From Symbiodinium kawagutii (lineage: Eukaryota > Sar > Dinophyceae > Suessiales > Symbiodiniaceae), in the NCBI GenBank assembly GCA_009767595.1, contig VSDK01017381.1, positions 92,493 through 156,492 on the forward strand: a stretch of DNA of 64,000 nt, written 5' to 3'. Below, piece after piece: positions 58,648 to 64,000 of this stretch (within the stretch, counting starts at the first letter, position 1; every line of letters begins with the position of its first letter). The notes under the pieces are model-generated. The model did not search any database. It saw nothing but the letters and a program-made list of their open reading frames with translations, and had not been told where the DNA came from. A program made the translations under genes and the position numbers.

Positions 58648-58847
58648 TACTACACACATCTGGTTCAAGCAGAAATGTATTGACTTCTTTGCATCAATGC
58701 AGGTAGCCAGGTTTGCCGGTCCTGAAATCCTGGGATTTCCGAGCGGAACATTGGCGGAACGCTTCAGCTTTCCATTACGCGGCATCATAGGAATCATAGG
58801 CTTAGCAGCGTCCGTTGCTTCCGAGTTGCTTCGTTTTTCGTTTCAGT

Positions 58848-58932
58848 AATGTTGGTTTCTGATTAGTATCTACCTGTTGGTTTCATCTATTTTCATTACT
58901 TTAGGGGGGTTACACTAATCAGAATCCAACAT
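58848..58932. mobile_element. MITE-like element, copy 2 (family D)
   Basis: AATGTTGGTTTCTGATTAGTA at the left and CTAATCAGAATCCAACAT at the right, with the same body as the copy at 54270. CAG lies just outside each end and may be a 3-bp target duplication. It has one mismatch in the right terminus and a 6-bp shorter left part. Confidence 0.85.
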
Positions 58933-59266
58933 CAGCAAAGAAACCGCCATTGAGGACATTGATCGTTAATGCACTCCCATAAACTGTCATTGTTTGTGTG
59001 TGGATGATCAAACAACCATCTATACTAAGAATTGTTGGCCGTCGTAAGCCATTGCCAATTGTTCACTATCATCCACCATTAGTAAACAACTATTAGTAAA
59101 TTCTCACTGGTCATAAACCACGATCAACCATTAGTATCAACCAGTATCATAACCATTATTATCAACCAGTATTATCAACCATTATCATCAATCATTTTTA
59201 TAAACCATTATCAACTACAATTATCATAGCCATTCTTGACCAGTGTCAACATGCGCGGCAGGTCAG

Positions 59267-59341
59267 CACTACTTCGACAGCTCTCTGATCCTCTGGCAGT
59301 TTGCACAGGTGCTGGCGGCTGGGCGGTGCGATGTCGATGAC
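59267..59341 (+). CDS. Small candidate exon
   Basis: After GTCAG and before GTGATCC. 25 codons reading HYFDSSLILWQFAQVLAAGR, then CDVDD. Phase 0 at both ends and protein-like. Unassigned. Confidence 0.4.
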
Positions 59342-59391
59342 GTGATCCATGATGACCTCGATTGGTCGATGGCTCGTGACGGTTGATGATG

Positions 59392-59420
59392 ATGCTGCTG
59401 CTGCTGCTGCTGCTGCTGAT

Positions 59421-59451
<31 letters not shown>

Positions 59452-59454
59452 ATA

Positions 59455-59492
<38 letters not shown>

Positions 59493-59493
59493 A

Positions 59494-59534
<41 letters not shown>

Positions 59535-59541
59535 AATGATG

Positions 59542-59583
<42 letters not shown>
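59392..59583. repeat. CTG then ATG trinucleotide microsatellite
   Basis: (CTG)n at 59392-59432, then about 150 bp of GATGAT with four GATAAT interruptions. Frames of poly-Asp, poly-Met or poly-Ser are artefacts. Confidence 0.95.
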
Positions 59584-59586
<3 letters not shown>

Positions 59587-60276
59587 CATTACCAATCATA
59601 GGGATGAATCACGAAGGGTAGTAGTGAACATCGCGATCAATGAGATTAGGAATATTTAATACTCAACACTGGTATTTTATTCCCTATTCACCATCAAAGG
59701 TATCAATCGTGGGGGTAAGGTTTACAGGTACCACCATGCCTGGATGCTGATTTGAATGGCACCAGAAATTTGCAAGAAACATTTGCATCTAGTTCCAGGT
59801 AGATCATCGCAGCCGTGCGTGAGCCATCCAGGATGAAAATCAACAACACCATGAACCCATGGTGATGGAGCTACTCCCAACCGTAGCTTCTACGAGCCAT
59901 CGATTGTATTTCCTAAGAGCTGGGGATGACTTCGCAAATTTCTGCTCAGCATGCCAATCACGTATCAGACTCAACCCACGAGAGTTTCAAAGCAGCCAGC
60001 ACTAACAGGACGTCTTGACGAACATGTCAGCAGTGTAAGCAAACATAAAAAACTCTTTAGGGCAAGTGGTTCACTAATTTTTTTAAAGCTGCATTGTTTT
60101 TTTGGTAGATTCAAATCCCAGCAGACCAAGCCGATGAGTTTTCTTACTGGATCTTTGACATGGCTCATTTTCTGGGCAGCTTCCTTTACAAGCTGAATCA
60201 CAGCATCACAGAGGAAATTCCATGAAATTCCATGGTTGAAAAGCCGAAAGTTCCATCCACAGCGCCGTGGTAAGAG

Positions 60277-60390
60277 CGTGTTTCGGAAACGACTTTCGCA
60301 ACCTGCGCTGCCATGTCGGAGCCGAAGTTTTATCGTTTGGACTTGGCCAATCTGGGAGAGCTCTTTGATCCAGATGTGCCCTTCTCGGCC
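60277..60390 (+). CDS. Candidate exon 1 of a cysteine-rich gene
   Basis: After GTAAGAG the frame reads RVSETTFATCAAMSEPKFYR, then LDLANLGELFDPDVPFS. It ends near a GC (GCCGCC) or GA (GACAAG) donor before the stop at 60394. ATG at 60313 could instead be a start, giving MSEPKFYRLDLANLGELF. Clearly protein-like; no family was recognised. Confidence 0.5.
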
Positions 60391-60768
60391 GCCTGACAAG
60401 CGATCCAGCTGGTGTAAACTCAGCGACGAGTGACGATCGCTGGGAGTGGTGAAGAGTTGTCTGCAAAGAGATCTGTAGGAGTTGGTTAGTTCGGTTAGTT
60501 GTGATTCATGACGTTTAGCTGATGGCTCTTGGAGATTGATGGTGGCTAATTGTTTGTTAATGATGGTGGATTGCGTGCATATTGTTTGCTAATGATGGGA
60601 TTTGAAGGGTTATTGATGGTTGGTGTATGCCTGCTGTCACCCGCAATTGCGTCGAGACATGGAGAAGCGTCCGAGTAAATCAGATGGAACAGGATGGCAA
60701 CAAGAAGGATGTGGAATTGTCCATAAACGGTGGGAAGCATGATGGTTCCGGCATTAAAGAAAAATAAA

Positions 60769-60769
<1 letters not shown>

Positions 60770-60827
<58 letters not shown>

Positions 60828-60828
60828 C
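60770..60828. repeat. ATG trinucleotide microsatellite
   Basis: About nineteen GAT/ATG units following an A-rich run. Confidence 0.9.
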
Positions 60829-61168
60829 ATCAACAGCAGCTTGACTACTCTTCCACTGTGAGCCCTGCCACCCCTGGCAGATGCCACACTAAAAAGGATA
60901 ATTTCTCATCATTCAATCGTTTAGCAGGCATTCCATTTTTGGAGATGTCCAGGTTCAGTGACTATTGCCAGATCGACCGACAACGCTGGCAACATTGATA
61001 GCTGTGTCGTTTTTGTTGATAGCTGGTACTGGGCGTTTCCTCATCAGTTGATGATCATAGCTTTGGAATTTGCTTGGGACTTTTCAGGCTTGATCACCGG
61101 GTATATCCTGATCATGGTTGGCTGATGATTGACATGCCAATGACGAGCCATGACTCAGTCCATCTGAG

Positions 61169-61294
61169 GAGTGGTGCAAGAAGTGTCAGTCCGCTGGTGA
61201 CGATGGATTTGGCAACAATCGACTGCAGGACCATGCACCCAACTTGACCCCTCTGGAGCACACAGAGAGGATATGTGGGACGTGCTTGGCCTGA
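61169..61294 (+). CDS. Candidate exon 2 of a cysteine-rich gene
   Basis: After ATCTGAG the frame reads EWCKKCQSAGDDGFGNNRLQ, DHAPNLTPLEHT and ERICGTCLA, stop at 61292-61294. Two CxxC pairs could bind zinc or form disulphides. A GC donor (GCCTGA at 61289) would avoid the stop and lead in phase to the exon at 61395. Function unknown. Confidence 0.5.
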   Translation, partial: EWCKKCQSAGDDGFGNNRLQDHAPNLTPLEHTERICGTCLA

Positions 61295-61394
61295 TTGTTA
61301 CTGCTGCTGCTGGTGTTGTGATGGTTCAGCGAAATATCCATGAATTTCCCAGACAAACCTATCCAAGTTCTCTTCATTTTCTCGGGAAACCCAG

Positions 61395-61503
61395 TGTTTT
61401 GATGTCCCATTCCTGGACAAACACCGACAGACCATGCAAGCCGCAGTGGTTGAGCTGCCATGTCGCCTGGGTGCACTGGGGTGCCGTTGGACCGCCGATC
61501 AAT
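61395..61503 (+). CDS. Candidate exon 3 of a cysteine-rich gene
   Basis: After CCCAG and before GTAGCTG. Frame CFDVPFLDKHRQTMQAAVVE, then LPCRLGALGCRWTADQ, ending phase 1. Four cysteines. Its continuation at 61710 fits phase. No family was recognised. Confidence 0.5.
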
Positions 61504-61709
61504 GTAGCTGTTTGGTTCCGCATTTCACTTCAAGCTGAAAGGCCAATGGTTTTGCTGCCGAGGCTCTTGTACATTAACCTTAGTGGTGCTGGACTTGTGT
61601 GGCTAAGCCTCGCCTTTATTTGCAACTTGTCATGCCCGGAGAGTGGGGAATGCCTTTGGGAAAATGTTTTGATGTGCCCTGGTCGAGGCTGTTGATATCT
61701 GGGTTCAAG

Positions 61710-61758
61710 GTACCCCCGGATGCCATGCTGGAAGCACCAGCAGTGAGGATACCTCGGG
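61710..61758 (+). CDS. Candidate exon 4 of a cysteine-rich gene
   Basis: After TTCAAG and before GTATGTC. In the phase set by 61503 it reads (C)TPGCHAGSTSSEDTS. An alternative frame reads VPPDAMLEAPAVRIP. Confidence 0.4.
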
Positions 61759-62171
61759 GTATGTCATTTGTCCAATGATGCAACTCCAAGGTCGCAGCCA
61801 ATGAGGTGTGAGCCCATCAGTGGGCGTTTCTATCACAGCCACAAGCATCAAGACAAGCAGAAACGCGTTTGAATGGGAAACATTGGGAACCCGCTTTGGT
61901 TGCTGGAATCCATGGATTCTTGTCCAGTTCTCTGTCAGATCTTTCGACGCAAGGGGGAAAGCTTGAGCCATTCCAATCGGCAGATGTTTGCGTGGTTGCT
62001 TCCTGTTTGAATTGTGGTCTCGTTGACACACCCAGTCGTTTACATGTTCCTTGATGTTCAAAGTTTGCGAAGTTGATTATGCCTGTGCACGGTGAGTCTC
62101 AGAGCAGGGACGACCACGGAAACGCAGTGTGTGTTTAAAACAGGGCTGTGCAATGGGATGCTAAGATATGT
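61759..62171. other. Spacer
   Basis: Several overlapping open frames on both strands, none with splice borders or recognisable motifs. Confidence 0.35.
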
Positions 62172-62456
62172 ATGATCTTGCGACAACTTTCTCTAACGCG
62201 TTGGCGCAACGTGGGCCGCCTCCTTAAGGGGACTGTTTGCCCAAAACCGCCGATTTTTGAAACCACACGCTCGCACTCAGAACGTCGAGGTGCCAAGTCT
62301 GGAGCTGTGCCTCTTGTGATTGCCGGCTTTGGGGTGACTTCTGGTGTTGCGAAAGGACGAATATCCGTACCACTCAAATCCAGTCCTGGAGATGTTTTTA
62401 AGCAGGGGGAGGATTTGAGCTATGCTTCCCAGTCACCGGGGCTGTCTGGGTGCTGA
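62172..62456 (+). CDS. Weak open reading frame
   Basis: From ATG at 62172 a frame of about 94 codons includes GAKSGAVPLVIAGFGVTSGV, then AKGRISVPLKSSPGDVFK. The middle part is protein-like, but the ends are not. It may contain one exon. No family was recognised. Confidence 0.25.
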   Translation: MILRQLSLTRWRNVGRLLKGTVCPKPPIFETTRSHSERRGAKSGAVPLVIAGFGVTSGVAKGRISVPLKSSPGDVFKQGEDLSYASQSPGLSGC

Positions 62457-63049
62457 GGCTACTGTTGCGGCTGGTACCACCCAGCACGGTCTTTTACGAT
62501 GTACACTTTGATGCCCATTGGCATTTGGCTGGTGATTTATGTCCTTTATGATCGCTCGAAGGATTCTCGTTATGGCATCCATCACAAGAGTCTTGGCTGA
62601 TCTCTGGCATCGAAGAGTTTTTCCAGACCAGGAGTCCAGTAGTGAAAACAAGAAATCAAACCCACGGACGGAGTTGCCTAAAAGGAGGGTGATCCCAAAA
62701 CAGTTGAGTTTTGCTCTCTAAGGTGAACACACTTGTTGCACAATTTTCATTTATGTAGCCATGAGCCAGTCCAAAACTAGACGATCAATAGGTTGTTTTT
62801 TTTCTTTCTATTTTTTGACTCTAGAAAACTAGATGTCCAAATCCTGTAAAGATTAAAGATTGTCAACAATGGGACCAAAACCAAAACGCCTGGGCACAAC
62901 ATCAGAGCACCGGTGGGATGATTTGATGCCGAGGGGAAGCATTGACCCAGCGGTTGATTCAAGGTGCCAACGATAGAAGTGCCCCATGGCTGTTTGATTC
63001 TTTGAAGATAATTATTCGTGCCCCATTTGCTGATTGTCATGCGATGAAA

Positions 63050-63226
63050 ATGGGTGTTTCTCAAAATACGGGACTTCCTCAACCATCAACCATTTACAGT
63101 ATAGTAAATGGTAATGAACAACATTGACCATTACTATTACTATTAATTACCCATTAACCATTTACAGTGTAGTAATAGTAACAAACCAACCATTTTGGGT
63201 TTCCCTATGAGTTGAGAAACCACCAT
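63050..63226. mobile_element. Family A element with amplified core
   Basis: GGGTGTTTCTCAAAATACG at the left and TTCCCTATGAGTTGAGAAACC plus ACC at the right. The interior has two copies of CATTTACAGT(A/G)TAGTAA and TACTATTACTATTAATTACC. Longer than typical. Confidence 0.65.
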
Positions 63227-63457
63227 AGACCATACGTCAATTGGTCGCCGAGTTTGGCCAAGCGGGGTGCTTGCAAGCACTCCGTGCAGTTGACCACTGA
63301 AGTAACAAAAGCTTTGTGGCGCAGATGCTATGGAGAGCAAGTTTATTTTGTGACAACTACCACTGATATTTTATGATGCTCAAAATCACTGAAGAGAATT
63401 TGGCCAATGGGGTTGGGGTGCTCTTTGGGTTGCAGGGTTCTTTTGAGGTTTGCAGCA

Positions 63458-63590
63458 ACCACGGGTACCCTCTGGTAGCCTATAGCAATTCCCCATTTTT
63501 TCCGGGAAATCCATGGAAATCCTTGCAAAGCAACTGAACAAACGGGTGATTTTCCATGGCCAAGTTGATCCACCAGAGGGTACTGATGGT
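63458..63590. repeat. Family C-like inverted structure
   Basis: GGGTACCCTCTGGTAGCCTA at one side and GTTGATCCACCAGAGGGTAC at the other, with GGGAAATCCATGGAAATCC and GGTGATTTTCCATGG inside, similar to the inverted repeat at 27210-27600. Confidence 0.55.
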
Positions 63591-63867
63591 TTATCCACCA
63601 CCCAAACATGACTTTTTAATCAGGGAAACCACCAGCTGAGGACAAGCACGTTCAGTAAAATGTAGAGCAGTCAAGCATGTTAAGCTGAGAAGCAACAGCA
63701 GCTAAACCAAGAATCCAGCCTGATACTCAGAATCTTCAGCTGCTAGCCATGCTTAGATGAACGAGCCTGACGTGTCTTAAGTCTGGCATACAGGTGATGT
63801 AAGCGGGCTGCTGAAAGTTGGCTTAGTATCTTAGTATCTCCATCATTTTCGGTAACCTCTATACAAA

Positions 63868-63955
63868 TGGATCTTTCTCAAAACAGGGGACCCCCTAAAT
63901 CAGCCATTAATAACAATTTTGGGGGTTTCCCTATTATAAGACACCCTCAATTGAA
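63868..63955. mobile_element. Family A element
   Basis: TGGATCTTTCTCAAAACAGGG at the left and GGGTTTCCCTATTATAAGAC plus ACCC at the right, slightly shortened core. Confidence 0.6.
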
Positions 63956-64000
63956 GAGTGAATCAAATCGCATATCAGGCACGGAAAAGCCAGCCTGGCT

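Noticed and set aside
59246-59621. Poly-Ser, poly-His and poly-Asp open frames
   Set aside because: Artefacts of the CTG/ATG microsatellite; only the short 59267-59341 stretch looks coding.
61273-61695. 140-codon open frame
   Set aside because: Overlaps a better-framed exon (61395-61503) and shows no recognisable features.

Overview
This window looks like nuclear DNA of a dinoflagellate, most likely a Symbiodiniaceae/Suessiales-type genome. That assignment is inferred from several observations. Protein-coding sequence is cut into 50-470 nt exons inside long introns. Many introns start with GC or GA instead of GT, and short direct repeats often straddle the splice sites. Every gene I can reconstruct lies on the + strand, which fits a unidirectional gene array. 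The spacers are crowded with short inverted-repeat elements and microsatellites. I saw no prokaryotic operon, tRNA, rRNA or CRISPR array.

Layout. 0.4-13.1 kb: an EF-hand, voltage-gated-like cation channel, with exons followed from 4184 to about 13060 and possible N-terminal exons upstream. 13.9-15.6 kb: an intronless 557-residue major-facilitator transporter of SLC22 (organic ion transporter) type. 16.3-42.6 kb: scattered candidate exons of one or more unrecognised genes, a 92-bp satellite (27.68-29.17 kb), a 0.7 kb ATC microsatellite (33.1-33.85 kb), a near-perfect 57-bp-arm hairpin (35.95-36.07 kb) and a 62-base assembly gap (41439-41500). 42.9-45.6 kb: a compact five-exon HAD-fold phosphatase-like gene. 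46.5-48.8 kb: four phase-compatible candidate exons of unknown function. 50.4-58.1 kb: a gene encoding two different SAM-dependent methyltransferase domains in tandem (METTL21-like, then NTMT1-like N-terminal methyltransferase), probably preceded by a PIH1/CS-like beta-sandwich. 58.2-62.5 kb: fragments of cysteine-rich unrecognised genes. The remainder to 64 kb is spacer with repeat elements.

The genes do not form an obvious pathway. The channel would couple membrane voltage and calcium; the transporter moves small solutes; the tandem methyltransferase would modify protein lysines and N-termini. The two most interesting points are the double methyltransferase gene and the splice-site pattern. 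That pattern, with several TIR-bearing short element families, resembles introner-type intron gain, a process described for dinoflagellates. Exon boundaries were placed by eye from splice dinucleotides, reading-frame phase and family similarity. None was checked against transcripts.
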